From Caulobacter sp. (GTDB lineage Bacteria; Pseudomonadota; Alphaproteobacteria; Caulobacterales; Caulobacteraceae), in contig JAUXMY010000028.1 of NCBI GenBank assembly GCA_030683005.1, positions 62,001 through 126,000 on the forward strand: 64,000 nt of DNA, in the 5' to 3' direction. Shown here in pieces: positions 34,860 to 42,192 of this stretch. Position numbers and translations under genes: made by a program. Under the pieces are notes generated by a model. That model was not told the DNA's origin. It worked only from the letters and a program-made list of their open reading frames with translations, and searched no databases. How positions within the stretch are numbered: position 1 is the first letter of the stretch; each line of letters begins with the position of its first letter.

Positions 34860-35378
34860 ATGCGACTTCCGATCTTACTCCTGTTGACGCTCGTGGGTGG
34901 CTGCACTGCCGAGCCAACGCCGGTCGTCAATGTCGATGCGCTCGCTGACCGCGTGGAGCGCGATTTCGAAGCATTCTGCCTGTCAGCCGACGGCGACCTG
35001 GAACGGGCTGCGAGCGCTGCAACGGCCCGAGGCTGGTGGGAGGCGCCCTCTCAAGCCGACTTCCGCGCCTTTGAGGAAAGGCAGCCGGGAGGCCGTGGCG
35101 GCGACGGGATGCTGTTTCTTTCGCCCGACGTTGACGGCAAGGCTAGCTGCAACCTGTCCTACGACGGGCCCAGAGCCGTCGCGGCCCTGCTCAACAAGCG
35201 CCTGGCCGACCGATACGGCGGAGAAGCGAAGGAGCCGAACGGTGAGACAGAGCCGTGTGTAACCTACGTCCATGAGGGGCGTGGCTATAAGGCCTGTCAC
35301 AACATCTATCCTGATGCGCCGGAGACCGCCTCGCTTGAGGTCGAGTGGCCTGCCCTGATGATGAAGGGGAAAGAATGA
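34860..35378 (+). CDS. Putative lipoprotein, function unknown
   Basis: A 172-residue protein with a short lipoprotein signal, MRLPILLLLTLVGGC, giving Cys15. The mature part is mixed alpha/beta by look, with four more Cys (FCLS, ASCNLS, EPCVTY, KACHNI) that could form two disulfides. I do not recognise a family. The ATG at 34860 starts the signal peptide; the frame continues upstream without support. Its stop overlaps the start of the DUF72 gene (ATGA at 35375-35378), yet the two seem unrelated. Codon use looks slightly less GC-biased than in its neighbours, so lateral gain is possible. Confidence 0.7.
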   Translation: MRLPILLLLTLVGGCTAEPTPVVNVDALADRVERDFEAFCLSADGDLERAASAATARGWWEAPSQADFRAFEERQPGGRGGDGMLFLSPDVDGKASCNLSYDGPRAVAALLNKRLADRYGGEAKEPNGETEPCVTYVHEGRGYKACHNIYPDAPETASLEVEWPALMMKGKE

Positions 35379-36205
35379 CCACCGCAACCATCCGCACCGG
35401 CTGCGGCGGCTGGACGTTCGAGCCGTGGCGGGGGGTGTTCTATCCCGACACGCTCAAGCAGAAGGACGAGCTGGCGTACATGAGCCGCCAGCTGCGCTCG
35501 ATCGAGATCAACGGCGCCTACTATTCCAGCTTCAAACCCGACAGCTGGCGGAAATGGCGGGATGAGACGCCGGACGGGTTCGTGTTCACGGTCAAGGGCA
35601 GTCGCTTCACCACCAATCGCCGGGTGCTGGCCGAGGCCGGCGAGAGCCTGGAGAAGTTCTTCGCCCAGGGGATCGCCGAGCTGGGCGACAAGCTGGGGCC
35701 GATCTTCTGGCAGTTCGCCAACACAAAGAAGTTCGACCCCGAGGATTTCGAGGGGTTCCTGGCCCTGCTGCCGAAGAGCCTCGACGGCCGGCCGCTGCGC
35801 CACGCGGTCGAGGTGCGGCACGACAGCTTCTGCACCCCTGCGTTCCCGGCCCTGCTGCGCAAGTACGGCGTCGCCAACGTCTACGCCGACCACGCCACCT
35901 ATCCGGAGATCGCCGACGTCACCGCCGACTTCGTCTACGCCCGGCTGCAGACCGGCAGCGACGACGTCGAGACGGCCTATGACGCCCCGGCGCTGGCGAA
36001 ATGGGCGGAGCGGCTGAAGATCTGGGCCGCCGGCGGCGAGCCCGAGGACCTGCCGAAGGTCGATCCGGGCCATAGCGCGTCGGTCACCCCACGCGACGTG
36101 TTCGCCTTCATCATCCATGAGGGCAAGGTCCGCGCCCCCCATGGCGCCCGGGCACTGCAGGCGCTGGTCGACGGCCAGACAGCCGGCGGCCCCGCGACAA
36201 AATAG
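35375..36205 (+). CDS. DUF72 domain protein (YecE-like TIM barrel)
   Basis: A 276-residue cytoplasmic protein. Family blocks: IRTGCGGWTFEPWRGVFYP at the N-terminus, SIEINGAYYSSFKPDSWRKW, GFVFTVKGSRFTT, GPIFWQFA and HAVEVRHDSF. DUF72/YecE proteins fold as TIM barrels; no activity is firmly assigned. ATG 35375 overlaps the lipoprotein stop. The C-terminal half shows VYADHATYPEIADVTADFVYARLQ, the expected VY-R-type region. A short GC-rich repeat (CCCCGAGG...CCCGGGG) just after the stop could be a terminator. Confidence 0.88.
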   Translation: MTTATIRTGCGGWTFEPWRGVFYPDTLKQKDELAYMSRQLRSIEINGAYYSSFKPDSWRKWRDETPDGFVFTVKGSRFTTNRRVLAEAGESLEKFFAQGIAELGDKLGPIFWQFANTKKFDPEDFEGFLALLPKSLDGRPLRHAVEVRHDSFCTPAFPALLRKYGVANVYADHATYPEIADVTADFVYARLQTGSDDVETAYDAPALAKWAERLKIWAAGGEPEDLPKVDPGHSASVTPRDVFAFIIHEGKVRAPHGARALQALVDGQTAGGPATK

Positions 36206-36265
36206 CCCCGAGGCCACGCCCGGGGACTGTTCTCAACCTCCTCGCGAAGCGATAGGGTCCCCGAT

Positions 36266-37030
36266 ATGGGGCGGGCTGATTTTGACGATGCGACACGGGC
36301 GACCGTCTTCCGCTTCCTGCAGGAAGCGCAGGGCCTGGCGACGCTCGACGCCCTGAACGCCGAGTTCCGCGCCGCGGTCGCCGCCATGGGCTTCACTGGC
36401 GCCGTCTACATCCGCCTGTCCGCCGACGGCCGGGCGCTGCCGCCGCGGCCGGTGTTCGGCGAAGGCGCGCCGGAGGGCTGGGTCGAGCACTATTTCGCCC
36501 GCAACTACGCCCGCTATGACACCGCCATCCCGATGTCGTTCCAGTCGCGCGAGCCGTTCACCTGGTCGGACGCGGCGGGACGCGGGATGGAGAAGGAAAC
36601 CGGGACGCTGTTCGGCGAGGCCTTCGAATGGTGGGGCGCCGACGTGCTGATCTGTCCGGTGCGCGGCATCAACGGCGGGGTGTCGATCGTCGACCTGGCC
36701 ATGGAAAAGGGCCGCAAGCTCGACGAGGTCGAACGGTCCACCGCCCATGCCCTGGCCAGCCTCTATGCGGTCGTCGGCGAGGGCTTTCTAGAGCGCCCCG
36801 GCGCACCGTCGGAAGAGCTGGAAAAGCCGCTGAGCTGGCGCGAGGCCGAGTGTGTCTACTGGGTGTGCCTCGGAAAGTCGGACGACGAGATCGGGGCCAT
36901 CCTGTCGATCTCCAGGAAGACCGCCAACCACCACGTGGAATCGGCCAAGACCAAACTGGGCGTGGCCAGCCGCGCCAGCCTGGCCTGGCGCGCCTTCGCA
37001 CTGGGTCTGGTGCAACCGCCGCTGTTCTGA
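36266..37030 (+). CDS. LuxR family quorum-sensing regulator
   Basis: A 254-residue protein with an N-terminal autoinducer-binding domain (about 20-170) and C-terminal LuxR HTH (about 190-250, LSWREAECVYWVCLGKSDDE, ISRKTANHHVESAKTKLGV). Residues expected in the acyl-homoserine-lactone pocket are present: Trp72, Tyr81, Asp85, Pro89 and Trp100. It lies 151 bp upstream of a luxI-type synthase on the same strand, so it is probably the cognate receptor. An inverted repeat typical of a terminator separates the two genes, so each may have its own promoter. Confidence 0.92.
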   Translation: MGRADFDDATRATVFRFLQEAQGLATLDALNAEFRAAVAAMGFTGAVYIRLSADGRALPPRPVFGEGAPEGWVEHYFARNYARYDTAIPMSFQSREPFTWSDAAGRGMEKETGTLFGEAFEWWGADVLICPVRGINGGVSIVDLAMEKGRKLDEVERSTAHALASLYAVVGEGFLERPGAPSEELEKPLSWREAECVYWVCLGKSDDEIGAILSISRKTANHHVESAKTKLGVASRASLAWRAFALGLVQPPLF

Positions 37031-37045
37031 GTCCTGCCCCGTTCC

Positions 37046-37074
37046 GTCATGGCCCGGACGAGCCGGGCCATGAC
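37046..37074 (+). terminator. Hairpin between luxR and luxI homologues
   Basis: GTCATGGCCCGG and its perfect complement form a 12-bp stem with a 5-nt loop (ACGAG), 15 bp after the luxR stop. It is likely to end the luxR transcript; the sequence is also a common dispersed hairpin in alphaproteobacteria. Confidence 0.6.
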
Positions 37075-37090
37075 GTCGTTGGAGGTGACC

Positions 37091-37114
37091 ATTGCCCTTG
37101 TTGGTCCCGGCAAT
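37091..37114. promoter_or_regulatory. Candidate lux-box-like inverted repeat upstream of luxI
   Basis: ATTGCC (37091-37096) and GGCAAT (37109-37114) form a dyad with a 12-base centre, 68 bp before the luxI start. Known lux boxes are 18-20 bp dyads just upstream of the target promoter. The position fits; the sequence is not a canonical lux box. Confidence 0.35.
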
Positions 37115-37181
37115 AGGGTAAACGCCCCATAGGCCGCCCGCGCGCGGCGCCCGACCCTCCGGATCATCCGGAGAAACGGCC

Positions 37182-37886
37182 ATGATCCATGTCGTCACCC
37201 ACGCCCAGCGCCATATCTACGCCCGCCAACTGACCGCCATGCACCGCATGCGCCGCGAGGTCTTTGTCGGCAAGCGGGGCTGGAAGCTGCAGACCCGCGA
37301 GGACGGCGGCGAGTACGACCGCGGCGACGACGACAAGGCCATCTACTTCATGATGCTCGACCGCGACGGCGGCCTGCAGGTCAGCGTCCGGGTCCGGCCG
37401 GTGACCGACTGGTCCATCCTGCTCGACGAGATGCCCGGCTGCGTCGAGGGCGATGTGGCGGCGCTGCGCCGACCGGACATCTGGGAGATGGCCCGGCATC
37501 TGGCCGGGCAGCAGGGCCGCTCGGTCGGCGAGGCGAAGCGGCGGGCGGCGGAGTTTCGCATCGCCATGCTGGAGGCGGCGCTGCGCAAGGGCGTGACCCG
37601 GCTGATCGGCTCGGTGGATGTCGGTCTGCTGGCCCACGGCATCCGGGCCTGGCTGGACCTCAAGCCGCTCGGCCTGCCGGTCGTTTATCCGGAGGGCGGC
37701 GCGGCCGTCGGTTACGAGATCCAGGTCAGCGAGGACCTTGTCCACCGGCTCAGGCGCGCCCACGGCGTCACCCGCACCTCCGCCTTCGAGCTGGAGGTGG
37801 AGACCGCCACCCCGTGGATGACGCCCGCCGGGCTTGAAGCCGCCTTCCGGGGGCCGGCCGCCTACAGCGAGGCGTTCCACGCATGA
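37182..37886 (+). CDS. LuxI family acyl-homoserine-lactone synthase
   Basis: A 234-residue protein. Catalytic and conserved residues of LuxI are in place: Arg25, Phe28, Trp34 (RREVFVGKRGW), Asp46 and Asp49 (EYDRGDD), Arg70 (VSVRVRPV), and Glu102 and Arg105 (IWEMARHLA). It should make an acyl-homoserine lactone from SAM and an acyl-ACP or acyl-CoA. Chain length cannot be told. The EMAR in place of the more common E-x-S-R is a small deviation. It is preceded by the LuxR gene and its stop overlaps the start of a 71-aa ORF (ATGA). Confidence 0.92.
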   Translation: MIHVVTHAQRHIYARQLTAMHRMRREVFVGKRGWKLQTREDGGEYDRGDDDKAIYFMMLDRDGGLQVSVRVRPVTDWSILLDEMPGCVEGDVAALRRPDIWEMARHLAGQQGRSVGEAKRRAAEFRIAMLEAALRKGVTRLIGSVDVGLLAHGIRAWLDLKPLGLPVVYPEGGAAVGYEIQVSEDLVHRLRRAHGVTRTSAFELEVETATPWMTPAGLEAAFRGPAAYSEAFHA

Positions 37887-38098
37887 CCACGCGCGTAACC
37901 GCCGCTCCACAGACGGCGCTTGAGGACTACGAGGACTTCCTGGACCTGCTCAGACAGCTGACCCCTGATCGGCGGCGGATCATTGACGCCCTGCTCCGGA
38001 AGATCGCGGCCGTCGAGGACGCCGATGGCGAGTCTGCGGCGTTATCGCTCATCGAAGATGTGTCATCGATCCTCGCCACAACCCCCACGACCCACTAA
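37883..38098 (+). CDS. Small hypothetical protein coupled to luxI
   Basis: A 71-residue acidic, helical protein (LEDYEDFLDLLRQLTPDRRR, then a second helix with AALSLIEDVSSIL). The start overlaps the luxI stop (ATGA), which suggests translational coupling. I do not recognise a family. The size and the helical look could suit a small partner that modulates LuxR or LuxI, as small antiactivators do in other systems, but nothing in the sequence proves it. Codon third positions are mostly G or C, as in real genes here. Confidence 0.65.
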   Translation: MTTRVTAAPQTALEDYEDFLDLLRQLTPDRRRIIDALLRKIAAVEDADGESAALSLIEDVSSILATTPTTH

Positions 38099-38178
38099 GC
38101 TGGATTGCAGCCGACCGTCAGAGTCGGAAATCAATCGGCGCTCCGGGTTGAGCGCCGCTGGCTCGGGAGCGTTGAAAC

Positions 38179-38556
38179 ATGTCTGATCCCATCGACGTGG
38201 GCGTGGGTGCCCGCATCCGCATTCGGCGACGCGAACTTGGCGTGAGCCAGGGCCTTCTGGCGCAACATCTCAATCTCACCTTCCAGCAGGTCCAGAAGTA
38301 CGAACGGGGCGCCAATCGCGTCTCCGCCTCGATGCTGGTGCGAATCGCCGAGCGTCTGGGCTGCACCGTCGGCTATCTGGTCGGCGAGGACGGCGGGTCG
38401 GCCGGCGGCCTGGAAGGCGCCCAGCTGGCGCGGCTGGCCAGCACCGGCGTCGCCGAGCTGGTCGAGGCCTTCAACGCCATAGAGAGCCCGAAGGCCCGCG
38501 CCGCCCTGATGCGTCTGGCCCGCAGCATGGCCGAGACCGACTCCAGCCCCGACTGA
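38179..38556 (+). CDS. XRE family transcriptional regulator
   Basis: A 125-residue protein. The HTH covers about residues 8-68: GARIRIRRRELGVSQGLLAQ, then FQQVQKYERGANRVSAS and RIAERLGCTVGYLVGE. The phrase QVQKYERGANRVSAS is common in a family of small XRE regulators widespread in Caulobacterales. The C-terminal part (about 75-125) is an Ala-rich helix that may dimerise. It lies 80 bp after the small luxI-coupled ORF, so it may or may not be co-transcribed with it. Target genes are unknown. Confidence 0.88.
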   Translation: MSDPIDVGVGARIRIRRRELGVSQGLLAQHLNLTFQQVQKYERGANRVSASMLVRIAERLGCTVGYLVGEDGGSAGGLEGAQLARLASTGVAELVEAFNAIESPKARAALMRLARSMAETDSSPD

Positions 38557-38574
38557 CGCCTTGCCCGCGCGTCC

Positions 38575-38596
38575 TGCTGACAGCATGCTGTCAGCA
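38575..38596. promoter_or_regulatory. Perfect 22-bp palindrome upstream of the WYL regulator
   Basis: TGCTGACAGCA is followed immediately by its exact reverse complement. The palindrome ends 18 bp before the ATG of the WYL/YafY-type regulator (38615) and begins 18 bp after the XRE stop. Its place over the probable promoter or leader suggests an autoregulatory operator for a dimeric repressor. Confidence 0.7.
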
Positions 38597-38614
38597 CGGC
38601 CGTGGGAGGGTGGC

Positions 38615-39337
38615 ATGAGGCGCGCGGAGCGACTGTTCCAGATCATCCAGATTCTGCGTCGCGGCCGAGGGCCGGTCACGGCCGATGCGCTGGCGCGGGA
38701 ACTGGAGACCTCGAAGCGGTCGATCTATCGCGACATCGCCGCCCTCATCGGCCAGCGGGCGCCCATCCGGGGCGAGGCCGGCGTCGGCTATGTCCTCGAG
38801 GACGGGTACGACATGCCGCCCCTGATGCTGACACCCGACGAGATCGAGGCCGCAGTGCTGGGCGCCCAATGGGTTGCCGGCCGCGGCGACCCGGCCCTGG
38901 CCAGGGCCGCCAACGACCTGATCGCCAAGATCGCCGAGGCGGTGCCCGACAACCTCCGCCCCATCGTGCTGGAGCCCGCCGGCCGCGCCCCGCCGGCCTG
39001 GGACAACCGGCCCGACACCATCGACATGGCCCTGGTCCGGGCCTCGATCCACGCCGGCCGCAAGATCCGGCTGACCTATCGCGACGAGCAGGACCGCGAG
39101 AGCGATCGGGTGATCTGGCCGGTCACCGTCGGCTACATGGAGACCAAGCGGCTGCTGATCGGGTGGTGTGAGCTACGCCAGGACTTCCGGACCTTCCGCA
39201 CCGACCGCGTCGCCGCCGCCGCTTTCCTGGAGGAGCGTTTTCCGGAGCGGCCGGGCATCCTGCGGGCGCGATGGCGGCGGTTCAACGCCGAGGAAATCGC
39301 GCGGGCTTCGGAGCGTCCCTGCGACCCTGACGCCTAG
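38615..39337 (+). CDS. YafY-type HTH-WYL transcriptional regulator
   Basis: A 240-residue protein. The N-terminal HTH-11 domain (about 1-60) reads RRAERLFQIIQILRRG, then ALARELETSKRSIYRDI. A middle helical part (PPLMLTPDEIEAAVLGAQWV) leads to a WYL domain from about 140 (RKIRLTYRDEQDRESDRVIW, FRTFRTDRV). WYL domains bind ligands such as nucleotides or single-stranded nucleic acid. ATG 38615 is 18 bp after a perfect 22-bp palindrome; the upstream in-frame extension would run through that palindrome and is rejected. The stop overlaps by 4 bp the stop of the convergent secreted-protein gene. Confidence 0.9.
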   Translation: MRRAERLFQIIQILRRGRGPVTADALARELETSKRSIYRDIAALIGQRAPIRGEAGVGYVLEDGYDMPPLMLTPDEIEAAVLGAQWVAGRGDPALARAANDLIAKIAEAVPDNLRPIVLEPAGRAPPAWDNRPDTIDMALVRASIHAGRKIRLTYRDEQDRESDRVIWPVTVGYMETKRLLIGWCELRQDFRTFRTDRVAAAAFLEERFPERPGILRARWRRFNAEEIARASERPCDPDA

Positions 39338-39789
39338 CGCCAGCTGTAGCTGATCGCTACGATCTCCGGATCGCGCAGCGTCTCGCCCAGCAGGCGGCCC
39401 TCGACCTCGCAGACCGCCTCGATCCCGCCGTCCTCGCCGCGAACGGTGCGACAGGTCGCCATCTTCGCCAGCGCCGCCTGCATCAGCGCCCCGCGCGGGT
39501 TGGGCGTCGCGCCCTGCGCGGTCGACACCCGCTGGATGGACGATGGCGGGGGCGCATCGGCGAGGCGCAACAGGATCCAGCTGTCCGGCTCGAATCCCAG
39601 CGCCACGCACAGGGTGGCGCCATCGACGACGTGCAGGACCGGACCCCGAATCTCGACGCCGGCCACGGGAGAGGGGCCGCTGCAGGGGTGGTCGTCCCGG
39701 GCCTGCGCCGTTCCGGCCGCCGTCAGCAGGCCCAAGGCCGCGCCCAGCGCCGTCATACCCGCCTTGCTCATCAACCGGAACGCCATCAC
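39334..39789 (-). CDS. Secreted protein with a degenerate thermonuclease-like (SNase) fold
   Basis: A 151-residue exported protein, signal peptide about 1-30 (MTALGAALGLLTAAGTAQA). The mature part echoes staphylococcal-nuclease-like proteins: HVVDGATLCVAL for RVVDGDTL and ILLRLADAPPP for VRLxGIDAPE, then a middle CRTVRGEDGGIEAVCEV and GRLLGETL. The expected catalytic Asp after DG is Ala and the Arg/Glu set is not evident, so it is probably not a working nuclease. Four Cys may form disulfides. An alternative ATG at 39771 would shorten the leader. Function unknown; the fold call is by eye. Confidence 0.65.
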   Translation of the reverse strand: MMAFRLMSKAGMTALGAALGLLTAAGTAQARDDHPCSGPSPVAGVEIRGPVLHVVDGATLCVALGFEPDSWILLRLADAPPPSSIQRVSTAQGATPNPRGALMQAALAKMATCRTVRGEDGGIEAVCEVEGRLLGETLRDPEIVAISYSWR

Positions 39790-39855
39790 GCGCGCCTCTT
39801 CCAGGGACCTGGAAGTGTTAATTTCGCAGGCCGCCGAAAGTTCCGTGCAGCAGAG

Positions 39856-40593
39856 TCAGGCGAAGATCGCCGCGATGTCCGCCGCCTCGAGCACCCGCCA
39901 GGCGCCGGGTGCGAGATCCTCCGGCAGGTCCAGACCGCCGAGGCTCTCGCGGTGCAGGGCCAGCACATGGTTGCCCATGGCCGCGAACATGCGGCGCACC
40001 TGATGGTAACGACCCTCGGTCAGGGTCAGCAGCACCAGGGTCGGCGACAGGGTCTCCATCGTCGCCGGCAGCAGGGGCTTTGTCTCACCGTCCAGCATCA
40101 GACCGCCGGCCGCGAAGGTCTCAGCCTCGTCGCCGCGCAGCGGCCGGTCGAGGGTGACGCGGTAGCGCTTGGCGACATGGTTGCGGGGCGAGATCACCCG
40201 GTGCAGCAGGTCGCCGTCATCGGTCATCAGCAGCAGGCCCGACGTCTCCTTGTCCAGCCGGCCGATGGTCGAGATCGCCGGGTCGCGCAGCCGCCAGCGG
40301 GTCGGCAGCAGGTCGTAGACCAGCGGCCCGGCCTCCTTGTGCGAGCAGGTGACGCCGGGCGGCTTGTGCAGCATCAGGGTCAGGCTTGGCGGCGGGTCGA
40401 TGGCCTTGCCGTCCAGGGTCATGCGGGCCGGCAGATCATCGGTGAGCGGAATGCGCCGGTCGGCGTCGCGGACCGGTTCGCCGTCCAGCAGGATGCGGCC
40501 GTTCTTGGCCAGCGCCTGGATTTCCCGCCGACTGCCATAGCCCATGTTGGCCAACAGCCGGTCGAGGCGCAGCGCGGCCGGCGCCTTGCTCAC
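39856..40593 (-). CDS. RsuA/RluB-like pseudouridine synthase
   Basis: A 245-residue RNA-modifying enzyme. An S4-like RNA-binding segment leads (LRLDRLLANMGYGSRREIQA), followed by the catalytic core with Asp in TIGRLDKETSGLLLMTDDG and the later RRMFAAMGNHVLALHRESLG. It isomerises a uridine in ribosomal RNA; which one is unclear: RsuA (16S) is favoured by the single short S4-like domain. The start is GTG at 40593, which overlaps the stop of the upstream methyltransferase (GTGA), so two rRNA modification enzymes are coupled. Confidence 0.9.
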   Translation of the reverse strand: MSKAPAALRLDRLLANMGYGSRREIQALAKNGRILLDGEPVRDADRRIPLTDDLPARMTLDGKAIDPPPSLTLMLHKPPGVTCSHKEAGPLVYDLLPTRWRLRDPAISTIGRLDKETSGLLLMTDDGDLLHRVISPRNHVAKRYRVTLDRPLRGDEAETFAAGGLMLDGETKPLLPATMETLSPTLVLLTLTEGRYHQVRRMFAAMGNHVLALHRESLGGLDLPEDLAPGAWRVLEAADIAAIFA

Positions 40594-41510
40594 TTCACGG
40601 CCTCGATGACCTTGAACCCGCCCTGGTCGGCGCGGGGCGTGACGGTGCGGTACAGTTCGGTGAGCAGCGCCTCGTAGGGCAGGTGCCGGTTGGCCACCAG
40701 CCACAGGGTCCCGCCCTTGCGCAGCAGCGAGGCGGCCTGGCGGATGAAGGTCTGGCCCAGCTGTCTGTCCTCGGTCCCGGCGTCGTGGAACGGCGGGTTC
40801 ATGACCACGAAGTCGAGGCTGGCGGGGGTGAGGCCCGTGGCCCGCACGTCGGCCCACCGAATGTCCGCGCGGGGGTCGGCGACGTTGCGTTTGGCCGCCT
40901 CGACCGCCCGGCCGTCGAGGTCGACCAGGGTCAGATGCTCGACCCGCGCCGAGGCCAGCACCGCGTGGGCCAGCAGGCCGATGCCGGCCCCCAGGTCCGC
41001 GCCCTTGCCGGCCAGCGGCGGCAGGTGGGCGATCAGCAGCGCGCTGCCCGGATCGATGCGGTCCCAGCTGAACACGCCCGGCTGGGTCCAGAGGCCCAGG
41101 CCGGGGTCGAGGCGCGGCGCGCCCTGGGCTATGGCCTCGTCCAGACCGACCGGCGCGTCGGGCCGGCGGACGGTGCAGATGCGGTGGTGGCGGCGGCCCT
41201 CCTCGTTGACCACGCAGCCAAACGCTTCCAGCTCCTTGCGCAGCCGCGAGCCGCCCTTGTCCTTGGGCGCGACGGCGACCAGCCGTCCGTCGGGCTTCAG
41301 CGCCCGCAGGGCCAGGGCCAGCACATGGCGGCGCTCGGCGGTGGCCGGCGGGGCGAGCAGGGTCGCGGACGCCAGGGAGGCGGGCGGGACCGCGGCGAAG
41401 TCCGCGCTGCCCGGGACATAGGGCGAGAAACGGGTCGCGCCCTCGGGGGCTTCGATCACGTCACGGGGCGGGGCGCCGTAGACGGCGTGGATGTCGGTGG
41501 TGTCGGTCAC
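40590..41510 (-). CDS. RsmC-like 16S rRNA guanine-N2 methyltransferase
   Basis: A 306-residue class I SAM-dependent methyltransferase with the RsmC two-domain plan: a degenerate N-terminal copy (RHVLALALRALKPDGRLVAV) and a catalytic C-terminal copy with the SAM loop GKGADLGAGIGLLAHAVL and catalytic VVMNPPFHDAG, the NPPF motif of N2-G methyltransferases. RsmC methylates G1207 of 16S rRNA in E. coli. Its coupling to a pseudouridine synthase fits. G1207-type specificity is family inference. Confidence 0.87.
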   Translation of the reverse strand: MTDTTDIHAVYGAPPRDVIEAPEGATRFSPYVPGSADFAAVPPASLASATLLAPPATAERRHVLALALRALKPDGRLVAVAPKDKGGSRLRKELEAFGCVVNEEGRRHHRICTVRRPDAPVGLDEAIAQGAPRLDPGLGLWTQPGVFSWDRIDPGSALLIAHLPPLAGKGADLGAGIGLLAHAVLASARVEHLTLVDLDGRAVEAAKRNVADPRADIRWADVRATGLTPASLDFVVMNPPFHDAGTEDRQLGQTFIRQAASLLRKGGTLWLVANRHLPYEALLTELYRTVTPRADQGGFKVIEAVK

Positions 41511-41550
41511 GGGGCGTCTATAGCGGCGCTTCGAATGAGCGGACAGGCCT

Positions 41551-41658
41551 TGCGTCCTTCGACACGCCGCATCGCGGCTGCTCAGGATGACTCCGCTGGA
41601 AAGCTATCCACCCTAGTCATGCTGAGCAGCGCTCGACGAGGGCGTGTCGAAGCACGCA
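41551..41658. repeat. Palindromic intergenic repeat, family C (CTTCGACACGCC / GGCGTGTCGAAG)
   Basis: A 108-bp inverted repeat: TGCGTCCTTCGACACGCC on the left pairs with GGCGTGTCGAAGCACGCA on the right, and GCTGCTCAGGATGAC pairs with GTCATGCTGAGCAGC in the centre. It lies between the methyltransferase start and the Gre-factor gene's end. Such CTTCGACA...TGTCGAAG elements are widely dispersed in alphaproteobacterial genomes. Confidence 0.75.
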
Positions 41659-41663
41659 GAGCC

Positions 41664-42140
41664 TCACCCTACCGCCACAATCTCCACCTCGCCGCCGGCC
41701 ACCATGGCAAGATCCCCGACCGTCTTGCCCAGCACGGCCTGGGCGAGCGGCGAAACGTAGCTGACGCTGCCCTTCGCCGGGTCGGCCTCATCCTCGCCGA
41801 CGATCCGCCAGGTCTGGCGGCGGCCGTCCTCGCGCTCGACGGTCACCGACCCGCCGAAGCGGACGGTCCCGTCATCGTCCGTGGGCTCGACCAACTGGGC
41901 GGTGGCGCGGCGCGACGACCAGTAGCGCAGGTCGCGGGTGGCGCGGGCCATGGCCGTGCGGTCGTCCTTGACGTCGCCGCCCTGGGCGGAGGCGTAGGCC
42001 GCCCGCGCCGAGGCCAGCGCCGCCTCGATGGCGGCCAGCCCCTCCGGGGTGACGAGGTTTGGGTGAGGAGACACCGGCCGGTCGGGCAGGTTGGCCGCGA
42101 CCGACTCGTAGTCCTCTTCCCTGGTGAAGGCGACGCTCAT
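41664..42140 (-). CDS. GreA/GreB C-terminal domain protein
   Basis: A 158-residue protein. The N-terminal half is helical (EGLAAIEAALASARAAYASA), less regular than the long GreA coiled coil. The C-terminal FKBP-like domain has FGGSVTVEREDGRRQTWRIV, then GEDEADPAKGSVSYVSPLAQ and LGKTVGDLAMV, the Gre hallmark. True Gre factors rescue backtracked RNA polymerase through acidic residues at the coiled-coil tip; here a short acidic loop (GGDVKDDRTAM) may stand in. Related Gre-like proteins such as Rnk bind polymerase without cleaving. Confidence 0.85.
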   Translation of the reverse strand: MSVAFTREEDYESVAANLPDRPVSPHPNLVTPEGLAAIEAALASARAAYASAQGGDVKDDRTAMARATRDLRYWSSRRATAQLVEPTDDDGTVRFGGSVTVEREDGRRQTWRIVGEDEADPAKGSVSYVSPLAQAVLGKTVGDLAMVAGGEVEIVAVG

Positions 42141-42192
42141 GGCCGCAGTTTAGCCGAAAACGCCGCGACCGGCGCGCAAAGCGGCGTCGGCC

